A stretch of DNA of 6,669 nt, from the NCBI GenBank assembly GCA_025965635.1, contig JAOPWO010000016.1:1-6669 (forward strand), written 5' to 3'. Source of the stretch: Modestobacter sp. Lineage in GTDB: Bacteria > Actinomycetota > Actinomycetes > Mycobacteriales > Geodermatophilaceae. The first letter of the stretch is position 1. Every line of letters starts with the position of its first letter. Below are positions 1 through 6,669 of the stretch, one piece after another. Below the pieces are notes generated by a model, which ran no database searches, had not been told where the DNA came from, and saw only the letters and a program-made list of their open reading frames with translations. A program made the translations under genes and the position numbers.

Positions 1-2
1 AC

Positions 3-20
3 CGAGAGTTGGCACTCTCG
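3..20 (-). other. Seven-base-pair hairpin near the end of the rRNA leader
   Basis: On the minus strand CGAGAGT and ACTCTCG form a perfect 7-bp stem with the four-base loop GCCA. It is the last structure before the window edge and so lies close to the expected 16S 5' end. It could be a processing signal or a folding aid for the leader. It has no U-tract, so it is not a terminator. Confidence 0.5.
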
Positions 21-104
21 TTCAATCAACCAAAGGAACCTACCGAATCCGAAAACCCGGATAGGGAATTGTTACTTGGCACTGACTTTCGGCACGCTGT
101 TGAG

Positions 105-116
105 TTCTCAAGGAGC
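105..116 (-). promoter_or_regulatory. boxA-like rRNA antitermination element
   Basis: The minus-strand sequence GCTCCTTGAGAA resembles the bacterial rRNA boxA (Escherichia coli core TGCTCTTTAACA) and the mycobacterial leader boxA with its TTTGAGAACTC core. In known rRNA operons this RNA element is bound by NusB and NusE (S10), so that RNA polymerase passes Rho-dependent stops. Its place about 95-105 nt downstream of the predicted start, in the leader and ahead of 16S, is right for this role. The assignment is by sequence similarity only. Confidence 0.65.
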
Positions 117-132
117 GGACGCGCAGAGAACC

Positions 133-148
133 AGACCCTTGCAGGTCT
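133..148 (-). other. Small hairpin upstream of boxA (boxB-like position)
   Basis: AGACC and GGTCT form a 5-bp stem with a six-base loop, about 16 nt before the boxA-like element on the minus strand. In rRNA antitermination regions a boxB hairpin is often found near boxA, and this one may play that part. The stem is short, so the call is tentative. Confidence 0.35.
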
Positions 149-180
149 TCGTCCCCAGCTGGTGTTGTCCTGCTCGGCGT

Positions 181-207
181 CCGGCCCGACCTCGCGGTCG
201 GTCCCGG
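181..207 (-). other. Leader hairpin with a GNRA-type tetraloop
   Basis: On the minus strand CCGACC and GGTCGG pair as a 6-bp stem closed by the loop GCGA, a stable GNRA-type tetraloop. An outer CCGG/CCGG pairing adds 4 bp across a small internal loop. The hairpin begins a few bases after the predicted transcription start, so it would be the first structure made in the rRNA leader. It may stabilise the 5' end or guide early folding. No U-tract follows, so it is not an intrinsic terminator. Confidence 0.5.
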
Positions 208-210
208 CGC

Positions 211-246
211 AAAGAGAAAGTTACGTGGCTGGGGGCGGGGTGTCAA
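211..246 (-). promoter_or_regulatory. Strong sigma-70-type promoter of the rRNA operon
   Basis: On the minus strand a perfect -35 box TTGACA (241-246) is separated by exactly 17 bp from TAACTT (218-223), which fits the actinobacterial -10 pattern TANNNT. The start is expected near 210-211. The spacer is C-rich, and the bases just after the -10 box are T-rich (TCTCTTT). The site lies 88 nt downstream of the tyrS stop and points into the rRNA leader. A perfect -35 with ideal spacing is unusual in a GC-rich genome and matches a housekeeping-sigma rRNA promoter. No second promoter of comparable quality was found in this gap. Confidence 0.8.
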
Positions 247-256
247 ACCGTGCGGC

Positions 257-272
257 GGTGACGCGCGCCACC
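257..272. repeat. Imperfect 16-bp palindrome upstream of the rRNA promoter
   Basis: The 16 bases ggtgacgcgcgccacc read the same on both strands except for one mismatched pair. The palindrome begins 10 bp upstream of the -35 box, around -47 to -62 from the predicted start, where an activator or repressor could bind. It could equally be chance symmetry in CG-rich sequence. Confidence 0.3.
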
Positions 273-312
273 TGTCTGGAACCCCCCGGACACACGGCGT
301 TCACCTAGCCAG

Positions 313-331
313 GGCGCCATCCGGCGGCGCC
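313..331 (-). terminator. GC-rich hairpin after tyrS, possible terminator
   Basis: Two copies of the self-complementary hexamer GGCGCC flank a seven-base loop immediately after the tyrS stop codon, giving a 6-bp all-GC stem. An alternative CCGGC/GCCGG stem (321-333) uses part of the same bases. No U-run follows, so this would be a U-less terminator of the kind proposed for GC-rich actinobacteria, or simply a 3'-end stabiliser. It lies between the tyrS stop and the rRNA promoter, where a transcription end would be useful. Confidence 0.4.
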
Positions 332-333
332 GG

Positions 334-1632
334 TCAGGCCGCGGCCCGGTGCACTCCCGCGACGGTGCGCCGGCCGCGGCGCAGGACCAGCCAGCCGCCG
401 GGCAGCCAGTCCGACGGTCCCGGAACCAGCTCGCTGTCCGTCACCCGGGCGTTGTTCAGGTAGGCGCCGCCCTCCTTCACGGTCCGGCGGGCGTCGGAGA
501 GGCTGGAACACAAGCCGGTGAGCTGCAGCAGCTGGGCGATCGAGGGCACCTCCCCCGCCACCTCGTGGGTACCGGCCTCGGCCAGCGCCGCCCCCAGGGT
601 GGCGGCCCCCAGGCCCGCGAGGTCGGCCCGCCCGAACAGCGCCCGACCGGCCGCTTCCGCCTCCGCCAGCTCCTGCGGCCCGTGCACCAGGGAGGTCAGC
701 TCCTCAGCGAGCGCCCGCTGGAGCGCCCGGGCGGCCGGCCGCTCCAGCGATTCGGCGATGAGCGCGGCGACGTCGTCCGCCGGTCGCTCGCTGAACAGCG
801 GCAACCAGGCGCGCGCGTCGGCGTCGTCGAGGTTCAGCCAGTACTGGAAGAACGCGTACGGGCTGGTGAGCTCCGGGTCCAGCCAGACGGTGGCTCCTTC
901 CGTCTTGCCGATCTTCGTGCCGTCGGCCTTCGTGATCAGCGGCGTCCCGAGCGCGTGCACCGACGCCCCCGCGGTCCGGCGCACCAGGTCGATACCGGCG
1001 GTGATGTTCCCCCACTGGTCCGATCCCCCGCTCTGCAGCGTGCAGCCGTGCCGTTCGTGCAGCTCGCGGTAGTCGTTGGCCTGCAGGATCTGGTAGCTGA
1101 ACTCGGTGTAGCTGATCCCGGCGTCGGAGTTGAGCCGGGCCGACACCGCCTCCTTGGCCAGCATCCGGTTGACCCGGAAGTGCTTGCCGAGGTCCCGGAG
1201 GAAGTCGATGGCCGACAGCGGCGCCGTCCAGTCCAGGTTGTCCACGTAGATCGGTGCCCGCAGGCCGTGCTGCTGGGCGGGCAGGTCGAGGAAGGGCGCG
1301 ACCCGGTCCCGGATCCGCTGCACCCAGCCGGCAACGGTCCCGCGGTCGTTGAGCGTCCGCTCGGACGACGGCCGCGGGTCACCGATGAGCCCGGTCGCGC
1401 CCCCCACCAGGACGATCGGCTGGTGGCCGGCCCGCTGCAGGGCTCGCAGCAGCATGAACTGCACCAGGTGGCCGACGTGCAGGCTGGGCGCGGTCGGGTC
1501 GAAGCCGCAGTAGTAGGTGACGGGCCCCTCGGCCAGGTGCGCGCGCAGCGACGCCTCGTCGGTGCTCTGGGCGATCAGCCCGCGGCGGTGCAGTTCGTCG
1601 ATCACGTCGGCAGCAGGCGGAGCGGAGGTCAC
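334..1632 (-). CDS. tyrS: Tyrosyl-tRNA synthetase
   Basis: This cytoplasmic class I enzyme activates tyrosine with ATP and charges tRNA(Tyr). The 432-residue length is usual for bacterial TyrRS. The HIGH-type motif is HVGH at 52-55, after the family stretch YYCGFDPTAPSL. Residues Tyr180, Gln184, Asp187 and Gln206 match the tyrosine-binding set of the Geobacillus enzyme, in QSGGSDQWGN (200-209). The KMSKS loop is the bacterial TyrRS form KIGKT (240-244). An S4-type RNA-binding domain occupies about 364-432. The frame stays open far upstream, but family similarity starts only near this point. The GTG at 1632 has GAGGA seven bases before it (1640-1644), and an ATG at 1640 lies in another frame and stops after three codons. 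It follows mpg by 62 nt and precedes the rRNA promoter. M. tuberculosis also has mpg next to tyrS (Rv1688-Rv1689). Confidence 0.96.
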   Translation of the reverse strand: MTSAPPAADVIDELHRRGLIAQSTDEASLRAHLAEGPVTYYCGFDPTAPSLHVGHLVQFMLLRALQRAGHQPIVLVGGATGLIGDPRPSSERTLNDRGTVAGWVQRIRDRVAPFLDLPAQQHGLRAPIYVDNLDWTAPLSAIDFLRDLGKHFRVNRMLAKEAVSARLNSDAGISYTEFSYQILQANDYRELHERHGCTLQSGGSDQWGNITAGIDLVRRTAGASVHALGTPLITKADGTKIGKTEGATVWLDPELTSPYAFFQYWLNLDDADARAWLPLFSERPADDVAALIAESLERPAARALQRALAEELTSLVHGPQELAEAEAAGRALFGRADLAGLGAATLGAALAEAGTHEVAGEVPSIAQLLQLTGLCSSLSDARRTVKEGGAYLNNARVTDSELVPGPSDWLPGGWLVLRRGRRTVAGVHRAAA

Positions 1633-1660
1633 GGGACCATCCTCGCTTGCGCTCGGCTGC

Positions 1661-1701
1661 CCGGTGACGGGGGTGCCGTGCCCCCGGGTGAGGATCACCG
1701 G
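1661..1701 (-). promoter_or_regulatory. Structured mpg-tyrS gap with competing stems
   Basis: On the minus strand CCGGTGA (1701-1695, including the mpg stop) can pair with TCACCGG (1667-1661), enclosing a GGGGG/CCCCC stem with a seven-base loop. The GGTGA at 1699-1695 can instead pair with the nearby TCACC (1691-1687) as a tight hairpin. The two pairings exclude each other. The structure lies some 30 nt before the tyrS start and its Shine-Dalgarno site. No U-tract or T-box specifier was seen. It could affect read-through or tyrS translation, or only reflect GC-rich sequence. Confidence 0.35.
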
Positions 1702-2362
1702 ACGCCATCCTGCCTGGCGGTCCCCCGCCGCGGCTTGCCGCCCGCCCGGAACACGCTCACCGAGGGAGCGCCGGTCTCCCAGAACCGCCACGCCAGGTCC
1801 GTGGCCTGGCTGATCCCCACCCGCGGGCCCGCAGACACCGAGACCGGCGGCTCGCCACGGTGCAGCCGGACCCCGGAGGACGGCGAGAGCAGGTCCGCGC
1901 CCCGGTCGTCCGGGCCGATCCCCAGCGCCTGGGTCAGTCGGGCCGGCCCGCGCGCGAGGTCCCGCGCCGTCCGGGCAGCGGTCCGCCGGTCCCGGGCCAG
2001 CGGCTCCCCCACCAGCACCTCGCCGGCCCGCATCAGCACCGCCGAGCCGCGCCCGGCCGGGCCCACGACCACGTTGGCGCACCAGTGCACGCCGTAGCTG
2101 AAGTACACGTACAGCCGGCCCGGCGGGCCGAACATGATCGCCGCCCGCGGCGTGGGCCCCCGGTGGGCGTGCGAGGCAGGGTCCTCCCCCGCTCCCGAGT
2201 ACGCCTCCACCTCGGTGAGCCGCAGGGCCACCCGCCCGGCCGGACGGTCGGTGACCACCCAGCAGCCCAGCAGGGCCGGGGCCACGACGGCGACCGGCCC
2301 GAGCAGGTCCGCCTCGGTGAGCAGCGGGCCCGGCTCGGACCGGTCGGCGGGTGCGTCGCGCA

Positions 2363-2363
<1 letters not shown>
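1695..2363 (-). CDS. mpg: 3-methyladenine DNA glycosylase (AAG/MPG family)
   Basis: This base-excision repair enzyme removes alkylated purines such as 3-methyladenine, and in some members hypoxanthine, leaving an abasic site. The 222-residue protein carries the family core TEVEAYSG, then DPASHAHRG, then MFGPPGRLYVYFSYG (77-91). By alignment with human AAG, Glu53 matches the catalytic Glu125, Tyr55 matches Tyr127, His65 matches His136, Asn97 matches Asn169 and Arg112 matches Arg182. All the key residues are therefore present. The frame extends upstream into argH, but family similarity begins only after the GTG at 2363. That GTG shares one base with the argH stop (TAGTG). No good Shine-Dalgarno site precedes it, so translation probably depends on ribosomes ending argH. 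The product has no obvious link to arginine metabolism, and the gene looks like a passenger at the operon end. Confidence 0.93.
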
Positions 2364-3801
<1,438 letters not shown>

Positions 3802-3805
<4 letters not shown>

Positions 3806-4341
3806 GCCTCACTCCCCTTCGAGCTCATGTCGTCCTCTGTCGATGTGCCCGCCGCCGCGCCGGACGCGAGGGCGAGCAGGTGCTCCGCGAGCGCCGGCCC
3901 TCCGGCCGGGTCACGGGAAACCACCAGCAGAGTGTCGTCCCCGGCGATCGTGCCCAGGACGTCGGGGAGGCCGACCTTGTCCAGCGCGGAGGCCAGGAAC
4001 TGTGCCGCGCCCGGCGGAGTGCGCAGCACGGCGAGGTTGGCACTGCCCTCCGCGGCGGTGAGCAGGTCGCCGAGCATCCGGGCCAGCCGGGCCGGTGACC
4101 CCTGCGCCGGGCGCAGCGGGGCGTTCTCCGGCGGCAGCACGTAGCTGGCCGGGGCGCCGTCCGAACCGCGCAGCTTGACCGCCCCCAGCTCCTCCAGGTC
4201 CCGGGACAGCGTCGCCTGGGTGACGTCCACGCCGGACGCGGCCAGCAACCGGGCCAACTGGGTCTGGGAGGTGACCGGGACGCTGGCGATCAGCTCCGCG
4301 ATCCGGGCGTGCCGGGCCGACCGGGTGAGCGCCGCGGTCAT
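3802..4341 (-). CDS. argR: Arginine repressor ArgR
   Basis: ArgR is the hexameric, arginine-responsive regulator that represses arginine synthesis genes at ARG boxes. The 179-residue protein has an N-terminal winged helix at about 8-60, with the conserved recognition segment VTQATLSRDLEELG (40-53). Its C-terminal oligomerisation and arginine-binding domain contains GTIAGDDTLLVV (130-141). Asp134 and Asp135 fit the pair that contacts arginine in the E. coli protein. The tail after about residue 160 is low-complexity and acidic, and its DNA also carries the argH ribosome binding site. The ATG at 4341 lies 10 nt after the argF stop and has no clear Shine-Dalgarno site of its own. It overlaps (ATGA) the stop of a five-codon frame that does have one. 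No convincing ARG box is visible here, so the operator is probably upstream of argC, outside the window. Confidence 0.96.
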
Positions 4342-4355
4342 CTGCCGCGCTTCAT
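4338..4355 (-). CDS. Five-codon mini-frame linking argF and argR (MKRGR)
   Basis: An ATG at 4353-4355 overlaps the argF stop as ATGA. It encodes Met-Lys-Arg-Gly-Arg and ends at a TGA that overlaps the argR ATG, again as ATGA. A GGAG (4364-4367) lies eight bases before this ATG, which is good spacing, whereas argR itself has no clear site. Ribosomes leaving argF could therefore restart here and pass straight to argR. Two of the five codons are arginine, one of them AGA, which is expected to be rare in such GC-rich DNA. Whether it is translated is unknown. It may be only a by-product of close gene packing. Confidence 0.3.
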   Translation of the reverse strand: MKRGR

Positions 4356-5302
4356 GACGACTGCTCCAGCAGCCACAGCAGCAGCGCCTTCTGGGCGTGC
4401 AGCCGGTTCTCTGCCTCGTCCCAGACCGCGCTCTGCGGCCCGTCGATGACCTCCGCGGCGATCTCCTTGCCCCGGTAGGCCGGCAGGCAGTGCAGGACGA
4501 CGGCGTCGGCGGCGGCCCGGGCCAGGGCCGGCTCGTCGACGGCGTAGGGCAGGAACGGCGCCACCCGGGCGGCGTACTCGTCCTCCTGGCCCATCGACAC
4601 CCACGTGTCGGTGACCAGCACGTCGGCGCCATCGACGGCGGCAGCCGGGTCGACGGTCCACTGCACCGAGCCGCCGGTGTCGGTGGCGATCTCCCCGGCC
4701 CGCTCGAGGACGGCGGGATCGGGCTGGAACTCCTCCGGCGACCCGATCCGCACGTGCATGCCGGCCAGGGCCCCGCCCAGCAGGTAGGAGTGCGCCATGT
4801 TGTTGGCGCCGTCCCCCAAGTAGCTGAACGTCAGGCCGGCCAGCCTCCCGCGCCGCTCGGCGACGGTCTGCAGGTCGGCCAGGATCTGGCACGGGTGGTA
4901 GTCGTCGGTGAGCGCGTTGACCACCGGCACCCGGCTGGCCGCGGCCATGGCCGCCAGCCGGTCCTGGCCGAAGGTCCGCCACACGATCGCGGCGACCTGC
5001 CGGTCCAGCACCCGGGTGGTGTCCTCGACCGGCTCGCCGCGGCCCAGCTGGCTGGTCCCCGCGTCGATCACCAGCGGCTGGCCGCCGAGCTCGGTGACGC
5101 TGACGGCGAAGGACACCCGGGTGCGGGTCGAGGGCTTGTCGAACAGCACCGCGACGGTCCGTGCGACCCCGTTGGGAAGCCGCAGCGGGGTCGGCGCCTC
5201 GGCGGTGTACCGGCTGGCCTTGAGCTGCGCGGCGAGGGCCAGCACCTCGGCCTGCTCGGCCGGGGTGAGGTCGTCGTCCTTGGTGAAGTGCCGGACGGTC
5301 AC
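4352..5302 (-). CDS. argF: Ornithine carbamoyltransferase (anabolic)
   Basis: This enzyme joins carbamoyl phosphate and ornithine to give citrulline in the cytosol, usually as a homotrimer. The 316-residue protein is of typical length and shows the family marks in order: the carbamoyl-phosphate loop STRTR (58-62), HPCQILAD (136-143), the ornithine-side motif DTWVSMGQE (222-230), and HCLP (271-274) with its active-site cysteine. The DxxxSMG and HCLP motifs favour ornithine over the aspartate carbamoyltransferase alternative. The GTG start overlaps the argD stop (GTGA), and AGGAG (5311-5315) is placed eight bases upstream. Its position in an arginine synthesis cluster beside argD and argR supports the anabolic rather than the arginine-deiminase-pathway enzyme. 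No residue expected at these motifs is missing. Confidence 0.97.
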   Translation of the reverse strand: MTVRHFTKDDDLTPAEQAEVLALAAQLKASRYTAEAPTPLRLPNGVARTVAVLFDKPSTRTRVSFAVSVTELGGQPLVIDAGTSQLGRGEPVEDTTRVLDRQVAAIVWRTFGQDRLAAMAAASRVPVVNALTDDYHPCQILADLQTVAERRGRLAGLTFSYLGDGANNMAHSYLLGGALAGMHVRIGSPEEFQPDPAVLERAGEIATDTGGSVQWTVDPAAAVDGADVLVTDTWVSMGQEDEYAARVAPFLPYAVDEPALARAAADAVVLHCLPAYRGKEIAAEVIDGPQSAVWDEAENRLHAQKALLLWLLEQSS

Positions 5303-6504
5303 GGGCCGGTCTCCTGGAGTGCGGCGTCCAGCGCCGCGGGCAGCGCGGCGACGGATGCGTCGATCTGCGCGTCGGTGAGCACCAGGGACGGCGCCAGCCG
5401 GACGACGTCGGCGGCGACGGCGTTGGTGAGGAAGCCGGCGCTGCGCAGCTGCGCCTCGACGGCGGCCGCCACCGGGGCGGTGAGGACGACGCCGAGCAGC
5501 GCGCCCCGGCCCCGGACGCCGGAAACCCCGGCGTGCCGCAGCCCCTCGATGCCGGCGGTGAACCGGTGCTCGATCTCCTTGGCGCGCTCCAGCAGCCCCT
5601 CGTCGCGGATGGTGTCCAGCACCGCGAGCGCCGCGGCGGCGGCGATCGGGTTGCCGCCGAAGGTCGACCCGTGCGCGCCGGCGGTCATCAGCTCGGCCGC
5701 GTCCCCGAAGGCCAGGGTGGCACCCATCGGCAGGCCGCCGCCCAGCGCCTTGGCCAGGGTGATGACGTCGGGCTGCAGCCCGTCGGCCTGGTGCGCGAAC
5801 CAGTGCCCGGTTCGGCCGGTACCGGTCTGCACCTCGTCGACGGCGAACAGCGCACCGGCCGCGGCGGCGGCGGACGCAGCGGCGGCCAGGTAGCCGGCCG
5901 GGGCCGGCAGCACGCCGCCCTCACCCAGGATCGGCTCCAGGAGCACCATCGCCGTGCGCTCCCCCACCACCGCGCGCAGCGCGTCGGGGTCGCCGTAGGG
6001 CACGAACTGCACGCCGCCGGGCAGCGGCGCGAAGGCCGCTGCCTTGCCCGGCTGCCCGGTCAGTGCCAGCGCGCCCATGGTCCGGCCGTGGAAGGAACCG
6101 ATCGCGGTGACCACCTCGGGCCGGCCGGTCAACCGGCTGATCTTGAACGCCGCCTCGTTCGCCTCGGCGCCGGAGTTGCAGAAGAAGACCCGGCCGGGCC
6201 GGCCGGCCAGCTCCAGCAGCCGCTCGGCCAGCCGCACCCCGGGCTCGTGCATGGCCAGGTTGGAGACGTGGCCCAGGGTCTTCGCCTGCCGGGTGATCGC
6301 CTCCACGACCTTGGGGTGGGCGTGGCCGAGGATCGTGGTCGCGATGCCGCCCAGCAGGTCGGTGTACTCGCGGCCGTCGACGTCCCAGACCGTCGCGCCG
6401 GCCCCACGCGCCAGCGCGATCGGCGGGGTCCTGTAGTTGCCCATCATGACCGCCGACCAGCGGGCGGCCAGCTCACCGTTCTTCTCCCCACCCACCCGGG
6501 TCAT
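5299..6504 (-). CDS. argD: Acetylornithine aminotransferase
   Basis: This PLP enzyme converts N-acetylglutamate semialdehyde to N2-acetylornithine with glutamate as amino donor. The 401-residue protein is a class III (fold type I) aminotransferase. It shows the phosphate-binding segment NSGAEANEA (110-118), SFHGRTMGAL (137-146), the DEVQTG stretch with cofactor-binding Asp223 and Gln226, the Schiff-base lysine Lys252 in LAKALGGGLPMGA, and HGSTFGGNP downstream. Related enzymes (ornithine, GABA and succinylornithine aminotransferases) share these motifs, and the arginine gene context decides for ArgD. The ATG at 6504 overlaps the argB stop (ATGA). Its Shine-Dalgarno site is the GAGGAGGAGGAG run (6513-6524), which also encodes a glutamate run in ArgB. 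An alanine-rich stretch around residues 205-218 is part of the normal fold region rather than a defect. Confidence 0.97.
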   Translation of the reverse strand: MTRVGGEKNGELAARWSAVMMGNYRTPPIALARGAGATVWDVDGREYTDLLGGIATTILGHAHPKVVEAITRQAKTLGHVSNLAMHEPGVRLAERLLELAGRPGRVFFCNSGAEANEAAFKISRLTGRPEVVTAIGSFHGRTMGALALTGQPGKAAAFAPLPGGVQFVPYGDPDALRAVVGERTAMVLLEPILGEGGVLPAPAGYLAAAASAAAAAGALFAVDEVQTGTGRTGHWFAHQADGLQPDVITLAKALGGGLPMGATLAFGDAAELMTAGAHGSTFGGNPIAAAAALAVLDTIRDEGLLERAKEIEHRFTAGIEGLRHAGVSGVRGRGALLGVVLTAPVAAAVEAQLRSAGFLTNAVAADVVRLAPSLVLTDAQIDASVAALPAALDAALQETGP

Positions 6505-6669
6505 GGCGCTGACTCCTCCTCCTCGGTCGGCTCGACCGGGACGACCATCGTCCCGGTGCCCTCGGTCGTGAACATCTCCAGCAGCAGGGCGTGCGGCAGC
6601 CGGCCGTCGATGACGGTCGCGCGGGCCACCCCGCCCTCGACCGCCCGGAGGCACGCGGCCATCTTCGGG
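6501..6669 (-). CDS. argB: Acetylglutamate kinase, C-terminal end (partial)
   Basis: Only the last 55 codons are in the window; the start lies beyond the right edge. The enzyme phosphorylates N-acetylglutamate, the step that is usually feedback-controlled by arginine. The visible part begins PKMAACLRAVEGGVARATVIDGR and continues PHALLLEMFTTEGTGTMV. This is the typical C-terminal region of the amino-acid-kinase fold NAGK, with its PKM, GV.....IDGR, HALLLE and GT blocks. After the usual end the protein has a short tail containing four glutamates and ending SAP. The DNA for that glutamate run serves as the argD ribosome binding site, and the argB stop overlaps the argD start (ATGA). Arginine sensitivity cannot be judged because the N-terminal helix is not visible. 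Confidence 0.93.
   Translation of the reverse strand, partial: PKMAACLRAVEGGVARATVIDGRLPHALLLEMFTTEGTGTMVVPVEPTEEEESAP

Larger units (their letters stand above)
1..210 (-). other. Leader of a ribosomal RNA operon (pre-16S transcript)
   Basis: This stretch has no credible protein gene. Read on the minus strand it starts just after a strong promoter. It carries several small hairpins and, at 93-112, the sequence CTTGAGAACTCAACAGCGTG, which I recognise as typical of actinobacterial pre-16S leaders. The leader would be transcribed ahead of 16S rRNA, take part in antitermination and RNase processing, and be removed during maturation. The 16S gene itself is not in the window: its usual 5' start, near the AGAGTTTGATC primer site, is not seen, so it should lie just beyond base 1. 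The position directly downstream of tyrS fits. The promoter and leader elements are read directly, while the rRNA assignment rests on resemblance to known leaders. Confidence 0.8.

Noticed and set aside
35..90. Possible extra promoters in the leader: a TAGGTT and a TAACAA -10-like match on the minus strand.
   Set aside because: Neither has a recognisable -35 box at 16-19 bp, and both lie within the leader downstream of a much better promoter.
9..308. Small open frames within the rRNA leader region on both strands.
   Set aside because: They overlap the promoter, boxA and hairpins, lack ribosome binding sites and show no recognisable protein features.

Overview
The window is a very GC-rich stretch (by eye about 70% or more) with GTG starts, purine-rich Shine-Dalgarno sites and tightly overlapping genes. 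This points to a high-GC actinobacterium. The gene order and protein style would suit the Geodermatophilaceae/Frankia-like part of the phylum, but the genus cannot be proven from this window. Every gene that can be supported lies on the minus strand, so the biological reading direction is from base 6669 down to base 1.

Read in that direction, the window opens with the last 55 codons of argB (acetylglutamate kinase). It continues with argD (acetylornithine aminotransferase), argF (ornithine carbamoyltransferase), argR (arginine repressor) and argH (argininosuccinate lyase). This is the later part of an actinobacterial arginine cluster of the argC-J-B-D-F-R-(G)-H type. The junctions are argB/argD ATGA, argD/argF GTGA, argR/argH GTGA and argH/mpg TAGTG. 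argF and argR are separated by only 10 nt, and that gap is bridged by a five-codon mini-frame. argG, which sits between argR and argH in Mycobacterium tuberculosis, is absent here and must be encoded elsewhere if the pathway is complete.

The same string continues into mpg (3-methyladenine DNA glycosylase) and then, after a 62-nt gap with strong dyad symmetry, into tyrS (tyrosyl-tRNA synthetase). A GC-rich hairpin follows the tyrS stop.

Bases 1-333 hold no protein gene. They contain what looks like the head of a ribosomal RNA operon: a TTGACA-17 bp-TAACTT promoter, a leader with hairpins and a boxA-like antitermination element, and then the left edge of the window, beyond which the 16S rRNA gene is expected.

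Together the genes convert N-acetylglutamyl phosphate derivatives through ornithine and citrulline to arginine, with ArgR as feedback repressor. A DNA repair enzyme, a tRNA charging enzyme and rRNA follow downstream. This looks like ordinary core-genome content, and I saw no mobile element, CRISPR array or novel multi-gene system. The points most worth a second look are the five-codon frame between argF and argR, the missing argG, the structured mpg-tyrS gap and the rRNA promoter/leader.
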